From positions 1 to 57,496 of the forward strand of contig JAAYRL010000047.1 in NCBI GenBank assembly GCA_012518795.1: DNA of 57,496 bases, given 5' to 3'. Origin of the DNA: Clostridiaceae bacterium (lineage in GTDB: Bacteria; Bacillota; Clostridia; Saccharofermentanales; DTU023). The position numbers and the translations under genes were made by a program. This document shows positions 41,797 through 50,096 of this stretch, in pieces (within the stretch, counting starts at the first letter, position 1; the number at the start of each line of letters is the position of its first letter). Under the pieces are notes generated by a model. That model did not search any database. It was not told the origin of the DNA and saw nothing but the letters and a program-made list of their open reading frames with translations.

Positions 41797-43128
41797 ATGA
41801 TGAATAATATGCAAGAAATTTTGAATATATACCATAAGGCGAAAAATCGTAATACCATACCAAATCATTTATATTCACAATTCAAAGTCAAAAAAGGCTT
41901 GCGTAATGAAGATGGTACCGGTGTTGTTGTAGGTTTAACCAGAATTTGTGATGTTGTAGGATATACTGTTGATGAAAACGGTAAAAAAGTTGATGTTCCG
42001 GGTGAACTGTTTTACCGGGAATTTCCTTTGGAAGCACTCTATAACAAAGTGGCTAATAGTGTGAATAACGGCTATGAAGAAGTCTGTTTCTTATTACTCA
42101 ACGGCTACTTGCCGAGCAATCACGAACTCAAGGCTTTCAAAGATTTCTTGCGTTCCCAATACACATTACCTGAAGGATACCTATCACGTAACATTTTGCG
42201 TTCACCTTCGATCAATATTATGAACAAAATCCAAAGATCCATTCTTTTGATGTTCGGTGAAGATGATAATCCGGATGATCCCAGTATTGATAATACGTTA
42301 AGACAAGGACTTTCGATTATTGCAAAATTGCCGGCAATTTGTATTTATTGTTATAAAGCCAAAGCGCATATTCTGGGAAATGAAAGTCTGGTCATCCATC
42401 CGATCAGACAAGATTTGGATTTAGCTGAGAGTTTCCTTTATCTCTTAAAAGGTGAGGGTAATTATACTCAAGAAGAAGTATCAATTCTGGATTTAATGAT
42501 GATTCTTCATGCAGATCATGGTATCGGTAACAATTCGACTTTTGCCAGTCTTGTCGTATCTTCAACTCAAACAGATTTATATTCATCTTTTGCTGCTGCA
42601 GTCGGATCCTTGAAAGGTCCTCGTCACGGTGGTGCTAATATCACTTGTCGCAGAATGATGCAAACAGTAATAAATGATATCGGTGTAGATGCAACATATG
42701 ATCAAATTCTTGATGTTGTAAAAAAATTGCTTAACAAAGAATATTTTGATAATGCGGGCCTAGTCTACGGAATGGGACATGCTGTTTATACGATTTCTGA
42801 TCCGAGAAGTTTGCTTTTACGTCAACATGCTTCCGAAGTTGCTGCAATGAAAGGTTATATCGAAGAATTCAAGTTTTATCAAAGATTTGCCGAAATAGCT
42901 TGCGGTTATATCGGAGAAATTAAAGGGAAAAACATTTGTGAAAATGTTGACTTCTATAGCGGGTTTATTTATGACATGCTGGATATTCCGGAAGATTTGT
43001 TTACTCCTTTGTTTGTTATCAGCAGATCAATCGGTTGGTTAGCACACATTTTGGAAGATAAAATCAATATTAATAAAATCCTTAGACCGGCAGGAAAGTT
43101 CGTAGGTAATTATCTCAGCGATTTTTAA
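41797..43128 (+). CDS. Citrate (2-methylcitrate) synthase family protein
   Basis: A 443-residue enzyme condensing oxaloacetate with acetyl-CoA. KGPRHGGANI holds H277 and YGMGHAVYTISDPRS holds H328, the catalytic histidines. SSFAAAVGSLKG and the C-terminal YSGFIYDMLDIPEDLFTPLFVISRSIGWLAHILE helices match. ATG at 41797 is chosen because AAGAAAGG lies about 8 bases before it. The gene is divergent from aconitase, giving the start of an oxidative half-cycle to isocitrate; no isocitrate dehydrogenase is in the window. A YlxP-like gene follows after 4 bases. Confidence 0.93.
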   Translation: MMNNMQEILNIYHKAKNRNTIPNHLYSQFKVKKGLRNEDGTGVVVGLTRICDVVGYTVDENGKKVDVPGELFYREFPLEALYNKVANSVNNGYEEVCFLLLNGYLPSNHELKAFKDFLRSQYTLPEGYLSRNILRSPSINIMNKIQRSILLMFGEDDNPDDPSIDNTLRQGLSIIAKLPAICIYCYKAKAHILGNESLVIHPIRQDLDLAESFLYLLKGEGNYTQEEVSILDLMMILHADHGIGNNSTFASLVVSSTQTDLYSSFAAAVGSLKGPRHGGANITCRRMMQTVINDIGVDATYDQILDVVKKLLNKEYFDNAGLVYGMGHAVYTISDPRSLLLRQHASEVAAMKGYIEEFKFYQRFAEIACGYIGEIKGKNICENVDFYSGFIYDMLDIPEDLFTPLFVISRSIGWLAHILEDKININKILRPAGKFVGNYLSDF

Positions 43129-43132
43129 TTGA

Positions 43133-43429
43133 ATGCTTATATTAGGAATAAAAGTTCAAATATATTACCCATATGTTCATTCATTGAAAGAAAAACGCAA
43201 AGAAGTTCATAGTCTGATTAACAGATTAGAGAAAAAATTTAATTTGTCTGCAAGAGAAGTTGCCGGACAAGATCAATGGCAAAGTTTTGTTTTAGGGATT
43301 TCATTTACTGCTTTACGAGAAAGTGAAGCGATTGAAATGCAAGCAAAAATTGAGCGATTCATCTTTGCTGAAGTGAATGGAGAAATTTTATCTTTTGACT
43401 GGGATTTATTTTCGTTGGAAAATTATTGA
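43133..43429 (+). CDS. DUF503 (YlxP-like) protein
   Basis: A 98-residue protein with the DUF503 pattern: HSLKEKRKEVHSLINRLEKKFNLSAREV, then GQDQWQSFVLGISF. YlxP of Bacillus is linked to ribosome-related genes, but function is open. Normal length. It begins 4 bases after the citrate synthase stop, so the two are probably co-transcribed. That linkage is unusual for YlxP. Confidence 0.88.
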   Translation: MLILGIKVQIYYPYVHSLKEKRKEVHSLINRLEKKFNLSAREVAGQDQWQSFVLGISFTALRESEAIEMQAKIERFIFAEVNGEILSFDWDLFSLENY

Positions 43430-43478
43430 AAAATTGTTTGATTGTTTGTTTAATGAATTAAATACGAGGTGATGCTGG

Positions 43479-44039
43479 ATGAAAGAATTAGTAATTGAAA
43501 ATCTGAAACTAGAATGGACTGAAGCTCTGGCAGAATTTTTTGAACAGACAAATTTAAAAACAAATTCTTTGGTGGTTGTAGGCTGTTCTACCAGTGAAGT
43601 TCGCGGCTCAAAAATTGGTTCAGATTCTAATCAAGATATTGGCAATCTGCTCTTTTTATTGTTAATGGAGGCAGCACAAAAAAACGAAGTAAATCTTGCT
43701 ATTCAGTGCTGTGAACATTTGAATCGCTCTTTAGTTATTGAACGTAATATTGCGAAAAAATTGATGTATCCGGAAGTTAATGCAAAGCCTACACTACATG
43801 CCGGCGGTGCTTTTGCTGTTGCAGCTTTTCAAAATATGACAGATCCGATTCTGGTCGAGAATATTCAAGCTGATGCCGGAATTGATATTGGTGATACGTT
43901 TATCGGAATGCACCTTAAACCGGTTGCAGTACCTTTAAGGTTAAAAGTAAAGCAAATCGGAGAAGCTCATTTAACATCTGCCTTAACCAGACCGAAGCTG
44001 ATAGGTGGTGCAAGAGCGGAATATCGTACAGATATATAA
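43479..44039 (+). CDS. UPF0340/DUF436 (YwlG-like) protein
   Basis: A 186-residue protein of the YwlG family. Clear segments are LVVVGCSTSEVRGSKIGSDSN, AIQCCEHLNRSLVIER, HAGGAFAVAAF and DIGDTFIGMHLKPVAVPLR. Function is unknown; the conserved Cys, His and Glu residues suggest an enzyme. CGAGGTGATGCTGG precedes the ATG. It is third in the citrate synthase operon, and a perfect palindrome lies between it and the convergent EIIA gene. Confidence 0.9.
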   Translation: MKELVIENLKLEWTEALAEFFEQTNLKTNSLVVVGCSTSEVRGSKIGSDSNQDIGNLLFLLLMEAAQKNEVNLAIQCCEHLNRSLVIERNIAKKLMYPEVNAKPTLHAGGAFAVAAFQNMTDPILVENIQADAGIDIGDTFIGMHLKPVAVPLRLKVKQIGEAHLTSALTRPKLIGGARAEYRTDI

Positions 44040-44065
44040 TTTGTCTGCCAATGTAATTGGTTTAA

Positions 44066-44092
44066 TTAACCAAAGCTTTAAGCTTTGGTTAA
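44066..44092. terminator. Perfect palindrome at the convergent ends of ywlG-like and EIIA genes
   Basis: Thirteen-base arms (TTAACCAAAGCTT and its complement) around a single T. It includes the last codons and stop of the EIIA gene. No T run follows in either direction, so it may be a terminator of another kind or a cruciform. Confidence 0.55.
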
Positions 44093-44584
44093 GGTATAAA
44101 CTACATCATCAAGGCCGACATTTTGATCTAATTTATCTTGATTCAGTTCTTCAGCGGAAAATGCTTGTTTATTAGTTAAAATGACCGGTGTGATCATGTT
44201 ATAGCCTTTTTCAGTTAAAGCTGCTAAATCGAAAGAAACCATGAGATCACCGGTTTTTACTCTATCGCCTACTGCAACATGAGCTTCAAATCCGACGCCC
44301 TCTTCTTTTACGGTATCCAAACCAATGTGGAAGATAAGTTCAGCACCGGCATCTGTTGTAATTGCTACTGCGTGCAATGTATCGAATACAAGAGTGACTT
44401 CGCCTGCAACCGGAGCATATAGTTTACCTTCAGCAGGAACAATCGCAAAACCGGGTCCTAACATTTCTTGAGAAAATGTCGGATCGGGAACTTCTTGCAT
44501 TTTGACAAGTTTTCCGACTATAGGAGCCTTTAATTCTTCTTTATTATCGGCTTTACTGAACATTTTTTTCATTTTTCCAAACAT
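44078..44584 (-). CDS. crr: PTS glucose-family EIIA
   Basis: A 168-residue soluble EIIA-Glc type phosphocarrier. APIVGKLVKMQEVPDPTFSQEMLGPG starts the domain; the phosphorylated His is in ELIFHIGLDTV, with VAVGDRVKTGDLM after it. It passes phosphate from HPr to EIIB. AAAAGGAGA before the ATG at 44584 fixes the start. It lies 233 bases downstream of the EIICB gene, which has its own terminator, so it may be separately expressed and could serve several permeases. Confidence 0.93.
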   Translation of the reverse strand: MFGKMKKMFSKADNKEELKAPIVGKLVKMQEVPDPTFSQEMLGPGFAIVPAEGKLYAPVAGEVTLVFDTLHAVAITTDAGAELIFHIGLDTVKEEGVGFEAHVAVGDRVKTGDLMVSFDLAALTEKGYNMITPVILTNKQAFSAEELNQDKLDQNVGLDDVVYTLTKA

Positions 44585-44720
44585 AATGGATTCTCCTTTT
44601 TGTGAAAAATGATCCGAATTGTGATTAGATTGTTGGATCAAGATTCTTCTTTTATTATTGTAGTTTTATATGAAAATATAATAATGTGTTTCATTAAAAA
44701 ACACAATTTATATTTGCTGT

Positions 44721-44748
44721 GTCTCAATTTTATCTCGATTTTTGAGAC
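44721..44748 (-). promoter_or_regulatory. Inverted repeat between EIICB and EIIA genes
   Basis: GTCTCAA (44721-44727) and TTGAGAC (44742-44748) form a 7-bp stem beyond the EIICB terminator and upstream of the EIIA gene. It may be an operator or a leader structure. Confidence 0.35.
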
Positions 44749-44754
44749 TATGCC

Positions 44755-44788
44755 TAAAAAAAGGGAATGCCTTTTGAGACATTCCCTT
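44755..44788 (-). terminator. Rho-independent terminator after the EIICB gene
   Basis: On the minus strand, AAGGGAATG (44788-44780) pairs with CATTCCCTT (44769-44761), with a 10-base loop and seven T in a row running out of the stem. Confidence 0.92.
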
Positions 44789-44816
44789 CGTTTGCGTTTG
44801 GATTTCGTTAACGGGA

Positions 44817-46460
44817 TTAGTCTAAACCAAGAATATCTTTCATCTTAGTTAAAATACCGCCGACTCGAACACCGTAAATGATTTGTAGACTGCGGTTTTC
44901 GTCTGCACGAACTACACCGATCGCTTCAAGATAGCCTTGCCATTCGGCATCTTCAGCAACCAGTGAACCGTCTTTCACTTGGGCGCGTAAGCGTGTAGCA
45001 CAAGCAGTTACACTTTCGATGTTGTCGGGACCGCCTAAAGCTTCGATGATGCGTGCTTCCAGACTATCATCAGCTGTTGCCGACGAGTCTCCTGAAAGAT
45101 CGCCCATTGCCGTACCTTTTTTGAGTTCTTTAAATTCTTTCTTCGACATCAGTTTTACGTCACCTTCTTCAGCACGTCCCGGTGTCTTGAGATCGAATTT
45201 GACAATTATAAATCTGAAAACAAAATAGTAGACTAAGAACGTAAGCGGTAATAAGAAGAGTAACGGCATAGCATGTACTTTATGAGGTTGGAATAAATTC
45301 GGAATCATAAACAATAAAGCATGACCGTTGATACTGATTTTAAACACTTCCGCAACTACATAGCAAAGACCGCAAAGCGGTGCATATACTAAGAAATATA
45401 AAGCCGGAGCTACGAACAAGAATGTGTATTCAATAGGCTCTGAAATACCAACTAATGCCAAAGTCAGAATTGATGGAATTAAAACTGACATCAATCTTTT
45501 TCTGTTCTCCGGTCTGGCTGTTTTATAGAATGCTAAACCTGCACCCGGTAAACCAGCTAATTGGAATAGAACACGTCCTGTAGTGAAGTTACGTGTAATA
45601 TAGCCGGTTGCATCAGCACTTGCAGCTTGACCGTTAATGATGTTTCTGACACCTTCATAAACAACACCGTCAATTTCCATTGTACCGCCGACTGCAGAAT
45701 ATTCGATCGGGAAAGCAATCAAGTGATGAATACCGAAAGGCAAGAGCATCTTATCAGCTGTTCCGAAGAGGAATGTTCCGAACAGACCGGTTGAACTGAT
45801 AATTGAAGTTAAGCTTTGTAAAGCACCACCTATATATGGCCAGACATAATATGTGAGCACACTTAAAGGAATGGAAACAAGTGTAACCATGATAATTACA
45901 AATTTTGTACCTTGGAAGAATGCAAACATTGCACTGAAAGTTGTGTCGACAAAACGATTATGCAACCATGAAGCTACCAAACCGGAAATAATACCGGAGA
46001 AAATTCCCATGTTATAACCGAAGAAACCAAGTGAAGTTCCCCATAGTGCGTTGAAATTCATGGCAGCTTCTTCCGTATAATTTCCTGTAGCTACTAATGC
46101 CTCAACAGTTGTTGAATCAGCATTGAATCCCATTGCTCCCGCATAACTTTGAATACCGGCTATTAATGACATATACATTACAACACCGGCAAAAGCCGCC
46201 CAACCTTTTTCTTTTTTGGCAAGTGTAAATGCAATAGCCACAGCAAACCATAGCTGCAGATTATTCATAAACATAAAGCCGAGTGATACCAGCATGTTAA
46301 TCAAAGTAGCAAAAATACTGCCTTCAGGAAGAACATAGTTGGTCAATCCGGCACCAATACCTACATAAAAACCTACAAGAACCAACAGAATAATCGGAAC
46401 CATCATGGCACCCGAGAAAGTCTGAAGTTTAGCTTGAATGTTTAGCTTTGATTTTCCCAT
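44817..46460 (-). CDS. PTS EIICB, glucose/N-acetylglucosamine/maltose family
   Basis: A 547-residue membrane permease-kinase. The EIIC part spans about residues 1-420 with many hydrophobic helices and the family segments LLPFGIHHLIAFP, AGLAFYKTA and GISEPIEYTFLFVAP. The C-terminal EIIB domain has the phosphorylated cysteine in IESVTACATRLRAQV. There is no EIIA domain; the separate EIIA gene downstream fits. Exact sugar is uncertain within the Glc superfamily. AGAGGAG before the ATG at 46460 fixes the start. A structured leader lies upstream. Confidence 0.92.
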   Translation of the reverse strand: MGKSKLNIQAKLQTFSGAMMVPIILLVLVGFYVGIGAGLTNYVLPEGSIFATLINMLVSLGFMFMNNLQLWFAVAIAFTLAKKEKGWAAFAGVVMYMSLIAGIQSYAGAMGFNADSTTVEALVATGNYTEEAAMNFNALWGTSLGFFGYNMGIFSGIISGLVASWLHNRFVDTTFSAMFAFFQGTKFVIIMVTLVSIPLSVLTYYVWPYIGGALQSLTSIISSTGLFGTFLFGTADKMLLPFGIHHLIAFPIEYSAVGGTMEIDGVVYEGVRNIINGQAASADATGYITRNFTTGRVLFQLAGLPGAGLAFYKTARPENRKRLMSVLIPSILTLALVGISEPIEYTFLFVAPALYFLVYAPLCGLCYVVAEVFKISINGHALLFMIPNLFQPHKVHAMPLLFLLPLTFLVYYFVFRFIIVKFDLKTPGRAEEGDVKLMSKKEFKELKKGTAMGDLSGDSSATADDSLEARIIEALGGPDNIESVTACATRLRAQVKDGSLVAEDAEWQGYLEAIGVVRADENRSLQIIYGVRVGGILTKMKDILGLD

Positions 46461-46484
46461 ATTAATCTCCTCTAAATAATATTT

Positions 46485-46521
46485 CTGTCGAATGTTATGA
46501 GCCAAACGCTACTCACGACAG
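46485..46521 (-). promoter_or_regulatory. Leader inverted repeat before the EIICB gene
   Basis: CTGTCG (46485-46490) and CGACAG (46516-46521) enclose inner TGAG and CTCA. It lies 25 bases before the EIICB start codon, close enough to affect translation or to be an operator. It does not look like a known LicT/GlcT antiterminator site. Confidence 0.4.
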
Positions 46522-46577
46522 ATAATTAATAAACACATTTTAACATAAGAATTGCTATAAAGCGTCATAAAATTTGA

Positions 46578-47957
46578 TTATTTAACTAAATTTGTCAATG
46601 CAGCAATGCTTAATGCATAAATTTTTAATAATTTCTTTGCCGAATCAAGTGAAAAATGTTCATTCGGAAAATGACTGCCGGGTTCTTCTCCCGGAAATGT
46701 CGGACCGAAGTTCACACCATTTTTCAAGGCACGAGCATAAGAAGCTGCACCTTTCGCTTGAACGTCCCCTATTGGACTGCCAATTACTTTTTCGTAAGAT
46801 TCACTCAATATTTTTATTAACGGACTTTCCGGTTTTACATATAACGGTTTCAGATGTCGCTCGATTTTATAATTCGCACCATCCAATGCCAGCTTTTCGC
46901 TTAAATTTTGCATGAACATTTCTGCATCAAAACCTTGAGGATAGCGAATATCCAGATAAAGTTTTGCCTGCTCGGTATTGTATGTAATTGAAGTTGCGGC
47001 ATAAGTAAAGTATTCCAAATTTTTCTTTTTCAACTCACAAGAAAACTCCTGATAAAACTTCAGCAAACCACACTCGTCCAATGAAACATTCTGTAAATAA
47101 TCCATCATTAAATCAATGGCATTTATGCCACGATGCGGATTTCTTGAAAGAGCACTTTTCCCAACAAAATCGAGACTTTCAGTTATTTGATTGTCTTCTG
47201 ATGCTAAAATCAGTTGAACTTCTGAACAAACTTTATGTTCCGGTACAGGAGACGATATTTGTTTAATCAAACAATTTGAATTAGAAACCGGCAAAGGAGG
47301 AAATTCCAAACCGATATCTAATATTCCCAATTCATGATTGATAATCGGAAAATTTCCGTCAGGACTAAAAGCAGCCAAAGGTTGCTGATTATGCTTGAAG
47401 TAATAATCAACACATTCCCAAGTTGTTTCTTCTGCACCTCCGGCGATAATCCGCAACGGAAGCTTAAATTCAAAACCGATTTGCTGTAAAAGATAAGCGG
47501 CATATAAACAGAGTAAAAGCGGTCCTTTATCATCATTGACACCACGCCCGTATAAGTATCCGTCACGTTCAGTCAGGGTAAAAGGATCACTTAACCAATC
47601 TGCGCTTTCATTTGCCGGTACTACATCTAAATGTCCCAATACAGCAATGTAATCATAACTTTCAGCTCCATTTGAACCGGCAGGTTTACTGGTATTGAAG
47701 TGTTGACCGGTGCCTGAAATTTCAGCATCAATTGCATAGCCGGAATGGTCTTTAACTTGAAAACCGAGGCGCTCGGCAATTTCTCTAAAAACATCAAATG
47801 CTCCTCTGATGCCGGCACCGAAAGGAGCATTTAATGTTGCCGTTGTAAGATCTCTTACTGATTTTTTCGCAATTAAAGAACTTAGATCTTTTTTCCAAGA
47901 AATAAGAACTTCATCCGTTAGACTTTCAATTTGTTTAAGAATTAAATCCGTATCCAT
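46578..47957 (-). CDS. M20 family dipeptidase (PepV-like)
   Basis: A 459-residue zinc dipeptidase. AVLGHLDVVPA (HxD), DWLSDPFTLTERDGYLYGRGVNDDKGP, GGAEETTWECVDYY (catalytic and bridging Glu) and the final HFPNEHFSLDSAKK match PepV/carnosinase-type enzymes. It cleaves dipeptides in the cytosol. ATG at 47957 is preferred; a TTG five codons earlier lies inside the repeat array. Neither has a ribosome site, which is odd, since the whole leader is tandem repeat. It lies downstream of the Fe-alcohol dehydrogenase gene on the same strand. Confidence 0.9.
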   Translation of the reverse strand: MDTDLILKQIESLTDEVLISWKKDLSSLIAKKSVRDLTTATLNAPFGAGIRGAFDVFREIAERLGFQVKDHSGYAIDAEISGTGQHFNTSKPAGSNGAESYDYIAVLGHLDVVPANESADWLSDPFTLTERDGYLYGRGVNDDKGPLLLCLYAAYLLQQIGFEFKLPLRIIAGGAEETTWECVDYYFKHNQQPLAAFSPDGNFPIINHELGILDIGLEFPPLPVSNSNCLIKQISSPVPEHKVCSEVQLILASEDNQITESLDFVGKSALSRNPHRGINAIDLMMDYLQNVSLDECGLLKFYQEFSCELKKKNLEYFTYAATSITYNTEQAKLYLDIRYPQGFDAEMFMQNLSEKLALDGANYKIERHLKPLYVKPESPLIKILSESYEKVIGSPIGDVQAKGAASYARALKNGVNFGPTFPGEEPGSHFPNEHFSLDSAKKLLKIYALSIAALTNLVK

Positions 47958-47960
47958 TTT

Positions 47961-48125
47961 CAAATTATCCAAATCACATTCGAATCATCCAAATCATATT
48001 CAAATCATCCAAATCACACTCAAATTATCCAAATCATCCAAATCATATTCAAATCATCCAAATCACATTCGAATCATCCAAATTACACTCAAATCATCCA
48101 AATCATCCAAATCATCCAAATCACA
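47961..48125. repeat. ~20-bp tandem repeat array with 9-bp inner units
   Basis: Seven blocks of CAAATCATCCAAATCACATT type start at 47961, 47981, 48001, 48021, 48050, 48070 and 48090. Most are 20 bp; two are longer by added 9-bp AAATCATCC units (29 and 36 bp). The array fills the space between the ADH stop and the PepV start, and its last block matches the PepV N-terminal coding DNA. Confidence 0.92.
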
Positions 48126-48127
48126 GA

Positions 48128-49282
48128 TTATTTTTCTAAAGTGCGTGATTCCGCCAAAATTCCCCGCAAATATTCGCCATCACCAAATGGCAGATGATCC
48201 AGCATAGGATGAGCATTGATTTGTTCAAATATTTCATCAGTGACACCGATTGAATCCAAATCTCTGCGTAAGCCGATTAAATCCAGGAAAGTTTCAATGG
48301 CTGCCGCTAAATCTTGTTCATCGGTCAGAAAATCGGAGTACTCTTTCATTAATGCAAAAATTGTATCATAGTCTGCCTGATGTTTTTTCATACTGGCTTT
48401 TAAGAATGCAGGATATACGATTGCTAAAGCTTGTCCATGAGGTACTTGGACATAGCTTCCCAACAATTCGGAAAGCGGATGCGGAGCTTCGGCACCACCG
48501 TTAGAGAGTGCTTTACCGGCCATTGTATCGGCTAAAGACATCATCATGCGAGCTTCTAAATTATCCGGTTCATTATAGGCAACCGGTAAATATTTAAAAA
48601 TCAACCGCAAGGCGTTCAATGAATCCATTCGACTAAGGTCAGTACCGTTCATGCTGATATAACTTTCGAAAGCATGGGTAAAAGCATCAAATCCGCTCAT
48701 TGCAGTTAAACCTTTCGGCATGGTCAGTAATAGCTCGGGATCTAGAATTGCTTCTTTAGCAAAAATTGCTTCATGGTAAAAAGTCAGTTTTTCACCGGCA
48801 TGAGTTACAACAGATGCTTGGGTTACCTGAGATCCTGTGCCCGATGTGGTCGGTACCGCTATCAAAGGTAAGCATTGATCTGAAGGTCGAGGCGGATTTC
48901 GGAAAGGACTATCGTAAACTTCAAACAAAGATTGCCAATCAACTTCTGCCAAGCCGTATGTAAAAGCTAAGGCTTTGGCACTATCAATACTGCTGCCGCC
49001 ACCGACAGCAAGTATGAAATCTACCGGGTTTTCTTTAATTAGATTTATACCTTCTTCCAGCATTTCACTACCGGGATCGGGTTCCACTTTATCAAAATGA
49101 ATTACACTGATTCCTCCGGCCTCAAGCAAAGCTTTGACCCGGTCATATAAGGGTTTTAGCGGGTCGGCATTTTCAGTTGTAACCAAACAGCATTTTGTTC
49201 CGTAAGGCTTAGCTATTTCAGCCAAATTATTCAATGTACCGGCGCCGAAACTTATACGTGTAGGTTGGAAATATCTAGACAT
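48128..49282 (-). CDS. Iron-containing alcohol dehydrogenase
   Basis: A 384-residue group III dehydrogenase. FILAVGGGSSIDSAKALAF binds NAD(P). Metal ligands sit in SGFDAFTHAFESY, the APHPLSELLG segment and VPHGQALAIVYPAFL. Substrates in the family include ethanol/butanol, 1,2-diols and glycerol; none can be chosen here. Length is typical. The start lies 88 bases from the YitT gene, with a 44-bp palindrome between. Confidence 0.93.
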   Translation of the reverse strand: MSRYFQPTRISFGAGTLNNLAEIAKPYGTKCCLVTTENADPLKPLYDRVKALLEAGGISVIHFDKVEPDPGSEMLEEGINLIKENPVDFILAVGGGSSIDSAKALAFTYGLAEVDWQSLFEVYDSPFRNPPRPSDQCLPLIAVPTTSGTGSQVTQASVVTHAGEKLTFYHEAIFAKEAILDPELLLTMPKGLTAMSGFDAFTHAFESYISMNGTDLSRMDSLNALRLIFKYLPVAYNEPDNLEARMMMSLADTMAGKALSNGGAEAPHPLSELLGSYVQVPHGQALAIVYPAFLKASMKKHQADYDTIFALMKEYSDFLTDEQDLAAAIETFLDLIGLRRDLDSIGVTDEIFEQINAHPMLDHLPFGDGEYLRGILAESRTLEK

Positions 49283-49321
49283 TATTTACTCCTTTTTAAA
49301 TAATTACATCTTCATTAACTG

Positions 49322-49365
49322 TTTTCGATTTCTTTTTAATTCCGGAATTAAGAAGAAATCGAAAA
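49322..49365 (-). terminator. 44-bp near-perfect palindrome after the YitT gene
   Basis: Arms of 22 bases with one mismatch pair, centred on TTAATTCCGGAATTAA. It lies 5 bases after the YitT stop on the minus strand. It ends in A rather than T on that strand, so termination is likely but not certain. The same 16-base centre occurs at 32006-32021. Confidence 0.65.
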
Positions 49366-49370
49366 TTTAA

Positions 49371-50027
49371 TTATACTTTTTCTGCGGTTTCCGATTTTTT
49401 CTTTAAGCCTTGCCCACTGCTGATTTTGATTGTCGGAATTATAATCATCAATGTTAAAAAACTGAAAACCGAAACCAACACATTTTTGGCAATAAAACCG
49501 GAAAAGATGATAATCAAACCGTCACAAATAAAAACAATTGTCGGAATTTCACCGATTTTAATTATTTTTTTGATTAATACTGCTAAAAGATCTGTACCGC
49601 CTGTTGCACAATCATGGCGTAAAGCGATACCTATCGACAATCCGATCAACAGACCACCTACAATCATTGCTATGATTAATTGAACTATAAACGGCAATGT
49701 CGCCATGAGATTAACTTTCGGCACGATTTTGATAAAAACCGGTATCATCAATGTGATATATAGTGTTTTAATTCCGAATTTTGAACCGATAAAAATCATT
49801 CCTAAAATCAATAACGGCACGGATACAACAAGTGTCATATATTCTAAAGGAATGCCGGTGATTGTAGACAAGATGATTGCCAAACCGGTTAAACCGCCCG
49901 GTGCTAAATCCGTATGCATAAAAAACAAATTTACTGTTACTGCTGTTAATGCTGCACTGATTGTAATCCAGATAATATCGATGACCCATTCTTTGGGACT
50001 AAGCTTTTTTTTCGTTTGTGTAGACAT
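49371..50027 (-). CDS. YitT family membrane protein, short form
   Basis: A 218-residue membrane protein with about five hydrophobic segments. MHTDLAPGGLTGLAIILSTITGIPLEYM and HDCATGGTDLLAVLI are the YitT/DUF161 signatures. Typical relatives are near 280 residues and end in a cytosolic DUF2179 domain; here the protein ends after the last helix in GQGLKKKSETAEKV, so that domain is absent. Function unknown. AGGAGAAAG before the ATG at 50027 fixes the start. It follows the epimerase gene by 69 bases on the same strand. Confidence 0.85.
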   Translation of the reverse strand: MSTQTKKKLSPKEWVIDIIWITISAALTAVTVNLFFMHTDLAPGGLTGLAIILSTITGIPLEYMTLVVSVPLLILGMIFIGSKFGIKTLYITLMIPVFIKIVPKVNLMATLPFIVQLIIAMIVGGLLIGLSIGIALRHDCATGGTDLLAVLIKKIIKIGEIPTIVFICDGLIIIFSGFIAKNVLVSVFSFLTLMIIIPTIKISSGQGLKKKSETAEKV

Positions 50028-50096
50028 CTTTCTCCTAAAAAATAAACGCGGTGGACAATTAATTAATTGCCACCGGTAAAACAATAAATTTAATAA

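Noticed and set aside
47809-48207. Plus-strand ORF through the tandem array
   Set aside because: It encodes only the translated repeat (SNHPNHI type) flanked by antisense of PepV and the dehydrogenase.
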